Made by a program: the position numbers and the translations under genes | Assembly: GCF_003857055.1 (NCBI RefSeq) | Contig: NZ_QGSZ01000178.1 | Coordinates: 1-64,000, forward strand | Source: Micromonospora inaquosa | Lineage (GTDB): Bacteria > Actinomycetota > Actinomycetes > Mycobacteriales > Micromonosporaceae | Direction: 5' to 3' | Length of the DNA: 64,000 bases | Shown here: piece by piece, positions 26,689 through 33,812 of the stretch | Layout of the letters: every line of letters starts with the position of its first letter | How positions within the stretch are numbered: the first letter of the stretch is position 1 | Notes under the pieces: model-generated | Databases searched by the model: none | What the model saw: only the letters and a program-made list of their open reading frames with translations | Told to the model about the DNA's origin: nothing

Positions 26689-27144
26689 TCAGACGACGAT
26701 CGAGCTGCTCTCGGCCATCGACGACACCGGCACAGGCCGAATGTCGCGGCGACGCGCGAGCAGCGTGTCGAGCGCCCAAGAACCCGGACCGAGGGCCGCG
26801 ACCAGCAGGAACGACCAGCAGAAGAGCGCCGACAGCTCACCACCGTTGTGCAACGGCAGCAGACCATCCGGCTGGTGCACGACGAAGTAGGCGTACGCCA
26901 TCGAGCCGGATGCGAGCAGAGCGACGGGTCGGGTGAAGAGACCAGCCAGCACCAGGGCGCCGCAGACGAGCTGGATCAGCGCGGCCCACCAGCCCGGCCA
27001 GGTGCCGACCGGCTCCGCCTGGCCGGTCATCGGGTTGCCGCCGAACAACCCGAACACCGAGGTCAAGCCATGCAACGCAAACAGCAGACCGATCACGATG
27101 CGAAACAGGGACAGGGTCGGCCCGCCGAGCCGAGAAACGTTCAT
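26689..27144 (-). CDS. DoxX-family membrane protein, 151 aa
   Basis: GGAGGTACCG precedes ATG 27144. The product has four hydrophobic helices and DoxX-like motifs: LFRIVIGLLFALHGLTSVFG, GTWPGWWAALIQLVCGALVL, GLFTRPVALLASGSMAYAYF and ELSALFCWSFLLVAALGPGS. DoxX/DoxD relatives are small membrane proteins linked to redox or thiol metabolism, but most have no assigned role. Full length for the family. Confidence 0.88.
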   Translation of the reverse strand: MNVSRLGGPTLSLFRIVIGLLFALHGLTSVFGLFGGNPMTGQAEPVGTWPGWWAALIQLVCGALVLAGLFTRPVALLASGSMAYAYFVVHQPDGLLPLHNGGELSALFCWSFLLVAALGPGSWALDTLLARRRDIRPVPVSSMAESSSIVV

Positions 27145-27571
27145 CGGTACCTCCATCGAAGGAATCGGATCTCTCCAATGTGAGGCATCTAAGTATCGAC
27201 GTTTATAAATTCCTTGTTAGTGGGAAAGTCCCCGGTCGGAATGTACCGACGTCCAGGGCCCCACGTCGAGCGCTCGCAGCCTCGCAGGCGGGCCGCCCGA
27301 GTCCCTGAGCTGCGAAAAGAGAAAGATTCGAGCCACGCCGACCGCCGTGGGCACGCTCCCACACTGTGGGTACGGCCCGTCATGAGCCCGCAAGGCCACG
27401 ACACACCCGCTGATCCCGGGAACCCGTCGCCCTGCGCCCGATGCCTTTGACGTGGTGTCGCCTTGCCGACTCTGGCGATTTTTCGGGGCAGCGGCGAGAC
27501 GGCAGTATCCGATAGTGTCCGGCCCACCACGCGGAGCGAGAATGTCTCGCCTATCAGCCGGAGGGGGCCAG
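27145..27571. other. 427-bp intergenic region at the left border of the accessory island
   Basis: I see no convincing gene. It contains an AT-rich stretch (about 27190-27222, including gtttataaattcc) that stands out from the surroundings, a CCCACA/TGTGGG inverted repeat near 27358-27370, a GCGAGA/TCTCGC repeat near 27535-27549, and a TAGTGT box at 27513-27518 that may serve the next gene. A 78-codon frame at 27214 was rejected. Confidence 0.5.
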
Positions 27572-27835
27572 ATGGCGAGCATCGAGGAAGTGAAGGCCGC
27601 ACTCGCCCAGGCCGCCGAGCAGGGCAACAGCACCCAGCAGCAGATCCGCGCGGCTATCGAGGCGACCGAACAGACGCTCGCCCGGCTGCGTGCGGTGGCG
27701 GCTGGCACCGGGCATCCGACGATCGCTGAGGCGATCGCGCGCGGCGAGCAGAGCAAGCAACGCCTCGTGGAGGCGATGACCCTGCTCCAGGGGAGTTCTC
27801 AGGCCGCACGCAACTACATGAACGTGCTCGGCTGA
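27572..27835 (+). CDS. Small helical protein, 87 aa (DUF6244-like), paralogue A
   Basis: GGAGGGGGCCAG precedes ATG 27572. The protein is almost all helix with a central GTGHP turn: MASIEEVKAALAQAAEQGNS, then LARLRAVAAGTGHPTIAEAI, ending SSQAARNYMNVLG. It aligns without gaps to the 86-aa product at 30256-30516 and to the first 87 residues of the product at 29618-30259. I associate this pattern with a Micromonosporaceae family labelled DUF6244, from memory. No TM helix or catalytic motif. It may pair with partners like a helical hairpin. Confidence 0.75.
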   Translation: MASIEEVKAALAQAAEQGNSTQQQIRAAIEATEQTLARLRAVAAGTGHPTIAEAIARGEQSKQRLVEAMTLLQGSSQAARNYMNVLG

Positions 27836-27942
27836 CCTCCGCCAGAACAGCGCACGTCGGGAGGGCGAGTTGTGAGTCAGCAGAGGTCTCAGCTAATGAC
27901 GGCTGGCCACCTCGGTGCACTGTTGTCCCCCTTGCGGAAGCG

Positions 27943-28347
27943 GTGACCGTCGGCCGCATCACCTGGACCACAAGAAACCACGTCACACGGGAGGGCTTGG
28001 TCCGGGTCGACACGTCGATCCCCGCGCTCGCCCCATGCCGACTCCGAGTACTAATCAACGAGCTAAAGCCCAGCGAGCCAGCATTTCAATATCTCGCCGG
28101 TGACGGCCGGCTGGCGTTCTCGGCCCGCCGACTGTGCGTCAACACGCCACACCGTCCCTTCGCCGGCACCCACAAGCACCGGGTCGAGCCCGGCGGGGGC
28201 GAGGAGGCCGCCTACGAGCCCGACGACATCCCCTTCGTTCCGCTGCAACCACGGGTGCCTCCTGGGACCTACCGTGCGCTCCTGGAAGCGTTCGCTGCGG
28301 AATGCTTCATCACGTTCGGCACCGACTTCGGCTGGTCAGAACCGTGA
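27943..28347 (+). CDS. Hypothetical protein, 134 aa, DUF6978-like
   Basis: GTG 27943 opens a 134-aa frame ending 5 nt before the next gene, so the two are probably one operon. The product reads LRVLINELKPSEPAFQYLAG, then NTPHRPFAGTHKHRVEP with clustered histidines, and ends TYRALLEAFAAECFITFG. The H-(N)-G-T-H-x-H core resembles a family I remember as DUF6978, often beside DUF1828 genes; this is not checked. A weak GGAAG precedes the start. It may be an antitoxin-like or nucleic-acid-acting partner of the next gene, but no function can be read. Confidence 0.6.
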   Translation: MTVGRITWTTRNHVTREGLVRVDTSIPALAPCRLRVLINELKPSEPAFQYLAGDGRLAFSARRLCVNTPHRPFAGTHKHRVEPGGGEEAAYEPDDIPFVPLQPRVPPGTYRALLEAFAAECFITFGTDFGWSEP

Positions 28348-28352
28348 GGGGG

Positions 28353-29153
28353 ATGATCGTGGACGCCACGACCGTGATCGGCGCGGTCCTGCGGACCGCC
28401 AATGACAACACCGTCGCGTATCCGTACGGCGATGGCCTGCTGGTTGATCTGCCGTTGGCCTACGGCGACGGCGACGGCGTGCGCGTGCTGGTCGAGCCGA
28501 TGGGCACCGGCTTCCGGGTCAGTGATCGCGCAACGGCGGCCACTCTGCTGGCGATGGCGGGGGTCAACCTCTTCGCCGGTCGCGCAGCGGAGGCGTTCGC
28601 AGAGATCACCCGCGGTGCTGGGCTCAATGGGGTCAACGCCGTCCCGGGTGAGCTTGCTACCTTCGGCACCGCCGACGATCTGGGCCGCCTGATCCTTGCC
28701 GTCGCCCAGGCGTCCCTGCGGGCCGATCAGCTTCGGTGGCTCGCACCCCGGCAGGCGGGCATGAGGTTCGTCGATCGGGTTGCCGATCGGGTCACCGTCT
28801 GGGCCGGTCGCACTCGCAACCTCCAACGGGACGCGCCGATCCCGCTCGGGTCCGGGCGCACCCGCTCGGTGACGGTGCGAGTGACCAACGATGGCAAGGC
28901 GGCATACGTGCAAGCGCTCAGCTTGCGAGACCCGGACCAAGCGGCAGAGCACTGCTACCACGTCTTCGGTCTCTCGACGATCGCCAAGGAGCGCCGGATC
29001 GCCGCCTTGGCCGGCTCGAAGCGGGACTGGCCGGCGGCGATAGTGACGGAGCTTCAGACGGTGAGCGATGTCGAGTTCTTCGACGATCCGCTGAGCCTGG
29101 AGCGACAGCTCGACAAGGTGGTCCCCCCGCCACAGCCTGCGCTTCGGGCGTAA
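28353..29153 (+). CDS. DUF1828-like protein, 266 aa
   Basis: The start is ATG 28353 or GTG 28359, after TGAGGGGG. The N-terminal part, with NTVAYPYGDGLLVDLPLAYG and GTGFRVSDRATAATLLAMAG, matches the DUF1828 pattern found in phage and accessory loci. The C-terminal half (SVTVRVTNDGKAAYVQAL, AKERRIAALAGSKRDWPA, ELQTVSDVEFFDDPLSL) is a second domain. No catalytic motif is recognised. It lies 5 nt after the DUF6978-like gene, as such pairs often do, suggesting a two-component module. Confidence 0.65.
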   Translation: MIVDATTVIGAVLRTANDNTVAYPYGDGLLVDLPLAYGDGDGVRVLVEPMGTGFRVSDRATAATLLAMAGVNLFAGRAAEAFAEITRGAGLNGVNAVPGELATFGTADDLGRLILAVAQASLRADQLRWLAPRQAGMRFVDRVADRVTVWAGRTRNLQRDAPIPLGSGRTRSVTVRVTNDGKAAYVQALSLRDPDQAAEHCYHVFGLSTIAKERRIAALAGSKRDWPAAIVTELQTVSDVEFFDDPLSLERQLDKVVPPPQPALRA

Positions 29154-29208
29154 CTGGTCGTCAGCTCTCTGACGAGGCCACTGTGGGTTGTTCTGTCGCT
29201 GGTATTCC

Positions 29209-29631
29209 TCAGTTCCGCGAGGCGAGTTGGGCTGCCTCCGTGAGCAGCGCCTCCAACTCGGCGTCAGCGAGAGCCTCGTCAGTGAAGATTTTCTGGACCG
29301 TCGCCGCCTGGATCCGTCCGATCATCTCCTGGCTGATCGCATAGTCAAGCGAAGGATCGATGGTGGAGAGGATCAACGATTCGGCGTCTTCAGCGCCGAT
29401 CTCAGGGCCACCGTCATACTGAGCGCGCAGGTCTGCGACAAATCTGATGACGCCGGCCCGGTCTGCAGTCTCGCCGAATCGACGGTCGACGGCGACGAAG
29501 AACAGAGCGGCAAGGAACCGAGGAAAGCCGTCCCAGCCCTCGGCGTCGAGCCGGGCACCGACAGACTCGTTGGCAGCGTAGTCGCCCTGAATCATCGTCC
29601 GGACGTAATCGATCAGGTCAGGCTTGATCAT
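29209..29631 (-). CDS. Hypothetical soluble protein, 140 aa, last gene of helical cassette
   Basis: Starting at ATG 29631 (MIKPDLIDYVRTMIQGDYAA), the product is acidic and mostly helical: GFPRFLAALFFVAVDRRFGE, VIRFVADLRAQYDGG, ESLILSTIDPSLDYAISQEM and LADAELEALLTEAAQLA. No signal or TM segment. Its first 14 bases overlap the end of the membrane-anchored gene upstream, so the two are translationally coupled. The family is not recognised. An ATG at 29667 would make it 12 residues longer. Confidence 0.65.
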   Translation of the reverse strand: MIKPDLIDYVRTMIQGDYAANESVGARLDAEGWDGFPRFLAALFFVAVDRRFGETADRAGVIRFVADLRAQYDGGPEIGAEDAESLILSTIDPSLDYAISQEMIGRIQAATVQKIFTDEALADAELEALLTEAAQLASRN

Positions 29632-30259
29632 CGCTGTCCCGTCTCCTCGCTCGTCGAGTGTGGCCATAGTTCCACATCGCCTTGGCGATCACGGCTAGGG
29701 CACCCGCCGCCATCACCATCGCCGTCACGGGATTGTCGATCTGGGGAGACTCCTGAGCTGGTCCGTGCGAGGCGGTGCCAGTACTTGATCCGCCGCGATT
29801 GTCCTGGCTGAGGAACTTGTGGAACTGGTTCGCGCCGCTTTCACTGCTCTTGAGGGCGTCTTCGGTGTCGTCCGCCTTCTGGACCTGCCGGCGCCACAGT
29901 ATGTCGGCTTTGCTGCCGCGGGCTTCCGCCTCGGTGACAAGACGCTCCCCCGAGGGCGCGGAGGCGTCGACGGACGGGTCCATTGGTGCGGCCCCGGGGG
30001 CGATGACGTTCACGTAGGCACTGATGTGCCGGGCGGCATCCGCCAGCAGCCGCGCGTAACGACCCGCTTTGTCCCTGGCGACTTCGGCATCTGCGGCAGC
30101 AGCCGCCAGCAGTTGATTGTTGCCACCCCGACGGACCTCAGAGAGATGCGCAAGCGCCTGTTCGGCGTCCGCCTGTGCACGAGACGCGGTCACAGCAGCG
30201 CTGTCGAGGTTTGCTCGTATCGCCACAAGGTGCGCGACTACATCGCCAACGCTGGTCAC
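29618..30259 (-). CDS. Helical-module membrane-anchored protein, 213 aa, paralogue C
   Basis: GTG 30259 overlaps the upstream stop as GTGA. Residues 1-87 form the helical module shared with the two small paralogues (VVAHLVAIRANLDSAAVTAS, SEVRRGGNNQLLAAAAAD, ending SAYVNVIA). A Ser/Gly/Asp-rich linker (residues about 90-175) leads to one membrane helix near the C-terminus (VTAMVMAAGALAVIAKAMW) and a basic tail RRARRRD. The tail suggests the module faces outside or the linker spans the wall, depending on topology. Unknown function. It is coupled to genes on both sides. Confidence 0.7.
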   Translation of the reverse strand: MTSVGDVVAHLVAIRANLDSAAVTASRAQADAEQALAHLSEVRRGGNNQLLAAAAADAEVARDKAGRYARLLADAARHISAYVNVIAPGAAPMDPSVDASAPSGERLVTEAEARGSKADILWRRQVQKADDTEDALKSSESGANQFHKFLSQDNRGGSSTGTASHGPAQESPQIDNPVTAMVMAAGALAVIAKAMWNYGHTRRARRRDSDDQA

Positions 30260-30516
30260 CCGAGCTGAGAGCGGTAGTCGCCTACCTTCTCGGCAACGGC
30301 ATCGAAGCGTCGGCGAGTCGGTCCGACCTCGGCTTGGGCGGAACTGAGCGCGCTGTGAGTGCGGGTTACCTCGGCATGCTGGCTACCCCGGAGGACTCGG
30401 GCCGCTTCACCGGTGGCTGATTCAGCTTGAGTAATCGCCAGATCGAGGGTTCGGCGGCCTTGGCGGGCCGACTCGATGGCAGCACCAAGGGTCGCCTTCA
30501 GATCTGCGATGCTCAT
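30256..30516 (-). CDS. Small helical protein, 86 aa, paralogue B
   Basis: From ATG 30516 the product reads MSIADLKATLGAAIESARQG, then GEAARVLRGSQHAEVTRTH with a central glycine turn, ending FDAVAEKVGDYRSQLG. It aligns ungapped with the 87-aa protein at 27572 and with the N-terminus of the next product. It is the first gene of a three-gene cassette read toward lower coordinates; GTGA overlap links it to gene two. No TM, Cys or catalytic motif. Helical-hairpin secretion substrates have similar size, but the WxG motif is missing. Confidence 0.7.
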   Translation of the reverse strand: MSIADLKATLGAAIESARQGRRTLDLAITQAESATGEAARVLRGSQHAEVTRTHSALSSAQAEVGPTRRRFDAVAEKVGDYRSQLG

Positions 30517-30597
30517 CTGGCCACCCGTCCCCGCTCGAAGCACATCGGGGATACGGTATAGGAGATCGACGCATATCGCAGTCCCGAACCGATGGCC

Positions 30598-30828
30598 CTA
30601 TTCAGCCACGAAGACACCGAGTCCCTGGTGGCCGTACAGCTCGCCAGTCTCGATCAAGATCGTGATGGCCTGCCGGACCGTCGACTGGCTACGCACGTCG
30701 TAGATATCCGCCAACTCCTTGGTCGAGGGCAGCTTGTGACCTGGCGGCCACTCACCGTCGGCGATGCGCTTCCTGATGTCAGCGATGATCCGCCGGTAGT
30801 GCGGTTCGAACTTTCGTGGTGAGGGCAT
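30598..30828 (-). CDS. Short GntR-family winged-helix regulator, 76 aa
   Basis: The 76-aa product is just a GntR DNA-binding domain: FEPHYRRIIADIRKRIADGE, HKLPSTKELADIYDVRSQST and VRQAITILIETGELYGHQ-G-LG. It has no effector domain, so it may act as a constitutive or nucleotide-independent switch, as in small YtrA/plasmid-type members. It is divergent from the 184-aa gene at 31025 across a 196-bp region with a 12-bp direct repeat, and precedes the helical cassette on the same strand by 81 bp. Confidence 0.85.
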   Translation of the reverse strand: MPSPRKFEPHYRRIIADIRKRIADGEWPPGHKLPSTKELADIYDVRSQSTVRQAITILIETGELYGHQGLGVFVAE

Positions 30829-31024
30829 GCGAGGTACTCCCAGCTAGGCACGCCCATCTGACCACAACCACGCGAGATACCTCAAGCGCATCGTTGACTT
30901 TACTGGCATTATCGGTAAAGCTGCGGATGGAGCTTCCAGCTAGGCACTGGGTGGTTCCCCCGCCGGGGCGGCACCCCGCTGTGCTGCCCCGGCATCCCCG
31001 TAACCCCACGAGAGGAATCCACCC
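30829..31024. promoter_or_regulatory. Divergent control region of the GntR module
   Basis: CCAGCTAGGCAC occurs twice (30840-30851 and 30936-30947), 96 bp apart. Between them, TTGACT (30894-30899) and an imperfect palindrome around TTTACTGGCATTATCGGTAAA fit a promoter with a GntR operator. GAGAGGA precedes the start at 31025. Confidence 0.55.
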
Positions 31025-31579
31025 ATGACCGTGTCGGAGACGGCGACGGAAGCGCCAGCGGCGAGCGCGATCTGGTCCGTGGAGCAGGTGACGGCCGAGC
31101 TGCGCGAGACGTACCTCGCCGTCGCCGCCGCTGCTGTGCTGCTGGAACGGACCGGGGCGGGTTGCGCCCACCCGGCGATCCGGCTGGCGCGCCGCAGCGG
31201 CGAGGACGCGCTCGACCTGGCCGGCGACGCCGAGCGGCAGCTCAGCGACGGTGTTCACCTGCTCCGCGCCGACGCCGGCCACCAGGATCGGGCCACCATC
31301 GGCGGTCTGATCGAGGTGCTGGACACCGTCCGGGACCAGTTGTCTGTCGCCGCGACCCGGATCGGGCAGCTCCCGGCCCGGATCAGCACCGCCGGGCAGC
31401 AACTCCTCGACACCGACCAGCACGAACCGACCACCGACCCGACCACCGAGACGGCGGCCGGGCAGTGGCACCGCGCCGCCGACCAGCTCGGGCTGATGAC
31501 CGAGAGCCTGTCGTCGGCCGTCGCCGCGCTCACGTCGTACACCGGCGGATTGTCCGGCGCGGAAGCCGCCACCGACTGA
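31025..31579 (+). CDS. Hypothetical helical protein, 184 aa
   Basis: GAGAGGAATCCACCC precedes ATG 31025. The product is Ala/Leu/Glu-rich and helical: VTAELRETYLAVAAAAVLLE, LARRSGEDALDLAGDAERQL, IEVLDTVRDQLSVAATRIG and LGLMTESLSSAVAALTSYTG. No membrane segment or known domain. It is the first gene after the GntR control region and is followed by a terminator-like hairpin (31585-31604), then the DivIVA-like gene. The family is not recognised. Confidence 0.65.
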   Translation: MTVSETATEAPAASAIWSVEQVTAELRETYLAVAAAAVLLERTGAGCAHPAIRLARRSGEDALDLAGDAERQLSDGVHLLRADAGHQDRATIGGLIEVLDTVRDQLSVAATRIGQLPARISTAGQQLLDTDQHEPTTDPTTETAAGQWHRAADQLGLMTESLSSAVAALTSYTGGLSGAEAATD

Positions 31580-31584
31580 AGCTT

Positions 31585-31604
31585 CCCCGCGGACCTCCGC
31601 GGGG
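31585..31604 (+). terminator. Hairpin after the 184-aa gene
   Basis: CCCCGCGGA (31585-31593) and TCCGCGGGG (31596-31604) are perfectly complementary, with a tight loop, 6 nt after the stop and followed by CGGAAAAGG. It fits a terminator or attenuator before the DivIVA-like gene. Confidence 0.55.
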
Positions 31605-31722
31605 CGGAAAAGGCCCGGGGTGGGTGCCGGGCTCCGGTCGGTACGCCACGCGCGGTCGTGCCGGCCGACCCCGCCCGCCCCGGTGCCGCCGACGAACCCA
31701 TCGAGTGGAAGGCGGTCCAGCA

Positions 31723-31986
31723 GTGATCTACCGGGCCATGCAGCGCCTGCTGCCCCAGCACGTCCGCGCCGCCACCTTCGGCACCCGCCGGTGGCGCGGC
31801 CTCGACCCCACCCAGGTGTACGCCTACCTTGACCTGCTCGCCGACGAACTGGAACGACTCGCCCGCGACCTCGCCACCGCCAACACCGAAGGTGAACGCA
31901 TCCGGCAGGCCCTGCGGCAGTGGCAGTCGCGGCACACCATCTGTCAGCACACCTCGACGGCCCCGAACAGCCGGTGGTCCCGGTGA
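31723..31986 (+). CDS. DivIVA-domain-like small protein, 87 aa
   Basis: GTG 31723 (or ATG 31738) opens a product with the DivIVA N-terminal motif: LPQHVRAATFGTRRWRGLDP, then TQVYAYLDLLADELERLARD, a coiled-coil start, and a short tail. Full DivIVA/Wag31 proteins are over 200 aa; this keeps only the membrane-curvature-sensing head and one helix turn, so it may bind the pole without forming filaments. Its TGA overlaps the next GTG, giving translational coupling. Small DivIVA-like proteins are common in actinomycete accessory loci. Confidence 0.7.
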   Translation: MIYRAMQRLLPQHVRAATFGTRRWRGLDPTQVYAYLDLLADELERLARDLATANTEGERIRQALRQWQSRHTICQHTSTAPNSRWSR

Positions 31987-32243
31987 CCGAACCGCACTGG
32001 ATCATCCACCTGCCGACCACCCTGCACCGGGTCGATGACGCTGCGGCGCTGGCCATGGCGTTACGCCACTCCCTCGGCCATGTGCTCGCCATCGACTTCG
32101 GCGAGACGACCCTCAGCGAGGAGGACCGGCAATTCCTGCATACCCGGGTCTGGTGCGACCGTCGCCTCCCCGGCGGCGCCCGCTGCGCCCTGCCGACCGA
32201 CCACCCCGGCGGGTCGTGTGCGGCCGGGCCCTCGCAGCCGTGA
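31983..32243 (+). CDS. Small Cys/His-rich hypothetical protein, 86 aa
   Basis: GTG 31983 overlaps the DivIVA-like stop by GTGA. The product has an N-terminal domain (IIHLPTTLHRVDDAAALAMA, HSLGHVLAIDFGETTLS) and a C-terminal CDRRLPGGARCALPTDHPGG-S-C, spacing C-x9-C-x5-H-x4-C that could bind zinc. No family recognised. It ends 12 nt before the pRiA4b ORF-3 gene, so it may share its transcript. Confidence 0.65.
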   Translation: MTEPHWIIHLPTTLHRVDDAAALAMALRHSLGHVLAIDFGETTLSEEDRQFLHTRVWCDRRLPGGARCALPTDHPGGSCAAGPSQP

Positions 32244-32255
32244 AAACATGCTCGG

Positions 32256-33812
32256 ATGAGTCCCGAGAGCCGCCGTCGTAAGCGTGCCAAGCCCAGCCGA
32301 TCCGGCCAGCAGGTCGTGCGTCGGGCCAGTCCCGCCGAGGTGGATCAGTGCGACTGCCCGGCGTGCTCAAGTGCTGACATTGATCCGCAGAACTTCATCG
32401 ACGACCTGGTCGGCGAGGGTGCACACCTGATCAAGACGGACGACCCCGTCGAGGCCGAGTTGTTTGCCGCGAATTTCCTCTCCGCCGGTGATCTTGCCGG
32501 CGAAGACTTCACCGAGGCGCTCAACGAGGGAATGCTGCCGGCCGTCGCCGAGATCGGCACGCCGGAGGCGCTCGCCGTACTACTCGCGATCGACGCCGTC
32601 CGGGAGGGCACCGTCGCAGCGGCTGCCGCCCGGCGTCTGATGGACGCGGGCGTCACAGCGCCGAGTTGGGCCAGTGAGCTGCGCCAGCCCGTGCGGGTCG
32701 GCCCATGTCGGCGGTTTGCCGACCCGGCTGGCAGCGCCTCCATGCTCGTCTGCGCCTTCGAGCGGGCGGGACGCTCGTACGGGTTCCTCCTCCACGTCGA
32801 CCACCTCGACTGTGACGCGGCGGCCGACATCGTGTTCTTTCCCGCCCACGCCCTGGACGAGGTTGTCAGCACCATCCAGCAGAACGGCCGTCGTGCCGGT
32901 CTGACGATCGCCGAGGAACTGTTGGACCCGGCCGAGTTTCGGTGGCAGGTCGCACGGGCCCTCGACGCCCGCGCAGACCACGACCAGGAACGTGACCCCG
33001 CGCAGTTGGACGACGAATTCGACGACGAGGGCGGTCCGGGCTACCACCTGCTGGCGGTGCTGCTGCGAGCCCGAATCCGTGCGCTGCCCGAGCCGACGCG
33101 CCCACCGGCCGAGCACGACGCCGACGCCGGTCAGACCACCCTCGATCTGCTGGACATGATCACCCAGATCGCCGGGCAGGCGCAGCAGATCCAAACCCGC
33201 GCAGGACGGCGTGCCGCCGGGCGGAAGCTGCCGGCGAAGCGGAAGAAGTCCGGCCCAGCAGCGCCCATCTACCAGCTCAAGGTGGGCCTGCGGGGGGCGA
33301 AGCCGCCGATCTGGCGGCGTCTGGAACTGCCCGCCGACACCAGCCTGGCCGACCTGCACGACATCATCCAGGTGGCTTTCGGCTGGAACGACTCCCACCT
33401 GCATGTCTTCGAGACCGCATACGGCGATTTCCGGGTCGCCGACCGGGAGTTGGGCTACCGCGCCGAAGGCCCGGTGACCCTGGAACAGGTCGCGCCCGCC
33501 GTCGGAGACCGTTTCAACTACACGTACGACTTCGGCGACAGCTGGGACCACGAGATCGTGGTGGAGAAAGTGCTGTCTCGCCAGCCCATCGCGTACCCAC
33601 GATGCACGGGCGGTCGGCGGGCGGCCCCGCCGGACGACTGCGGTGGCATCTGGGGCTACGCCGAACTGGTCGAAGTGTTGAACGATCCCGGCCACCCCGA
33701 ACACGACGACCGGCTGGAGTGGCTCGGACTGGCCTCGGCCACCGACTTCCAGCCCGCCCGGTTCGACGCCACCGAGATCACCCGAGCCTTGGCCGAAGGG
33801 GGCCACGGGTGA
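32256..33812 (+). CDS. pRiA4b ORF-3-like protein with N-terminal extension, 518 aa
   Basis: The C-terminal 190 residues match the plasmid pRiA4b ORF-3 family (IS1096 passenger-like): IYQLKVGLRGAKPPIWRRLE, LADLHDIIQVAFGWNDSHLH, FNYTYDFGDSWDHEI and YPRCTGGRRAAPPDDCGG. A basic N-terminus (MSPESRRRKRAKPSRSG) and CDCPAC lead a 300-residue helical region of unknown fold. The family occurs on plasmids and mobile DNA with no proven activity. Its stop overlaps the RhuM start by GTGA, so the two are made together. Confidence 0.85.
   Translation: MSPESRRRKRAKPSRSGQQVVRRASPAEVDQCDCPACSSADIDPQNFIDDLVGEGAHLIKTDDPVEAELFAANFLSAGDLAGEDFTEALNEGMLPAVAEIGTPEALAVLLAIDAVREGTVAAAAARRLMDAGVTAPSWASELRQPVRVGPCRRFADPAGSASMLVCAFERAGRSYGFLLHVDHLDCDAAADIVFFPAHALDEVVSTIQQNGRRAGLTIAEELLDPAEFRWQVARALDARADHDQERDPAQLDDEFDDEGGPGYHLLAVLLRARIRALPEPTRPPAEHDADAGQTTLDLLDMITQIAGQAQQIQTRAGRRAAGRKLPAKRKKSGPAAPIYQLKVGLRGAKPPIWRRLELPADTSLADLHDIIQVAFGWNDSHLHVFETAYGDFRVADRELGYRAEGPVTLEQVAPAVGDRFNYTYDFGDSWDHEIVVEKVLSRQPIAYPRCTGGRRAAPPDDCGGIWGYAELVEVLNDPGHPEHDDRLEWLGLASATDFQPARFDATEITRALAEGGHG

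Noticed and set aside
27290-27330. GATTCGAGCC resembling a tRNA T-loop
   Set aside because: No acceptor, D or anticodon stem can be drawn around it.
27214-27450. 78-codon plus-strand frame before the helical protein gene
   Set aside because: No RBS, Arg/Pro-rich without domain, and it lies in a low-coding, AT-richer gap; more likely intergenic.
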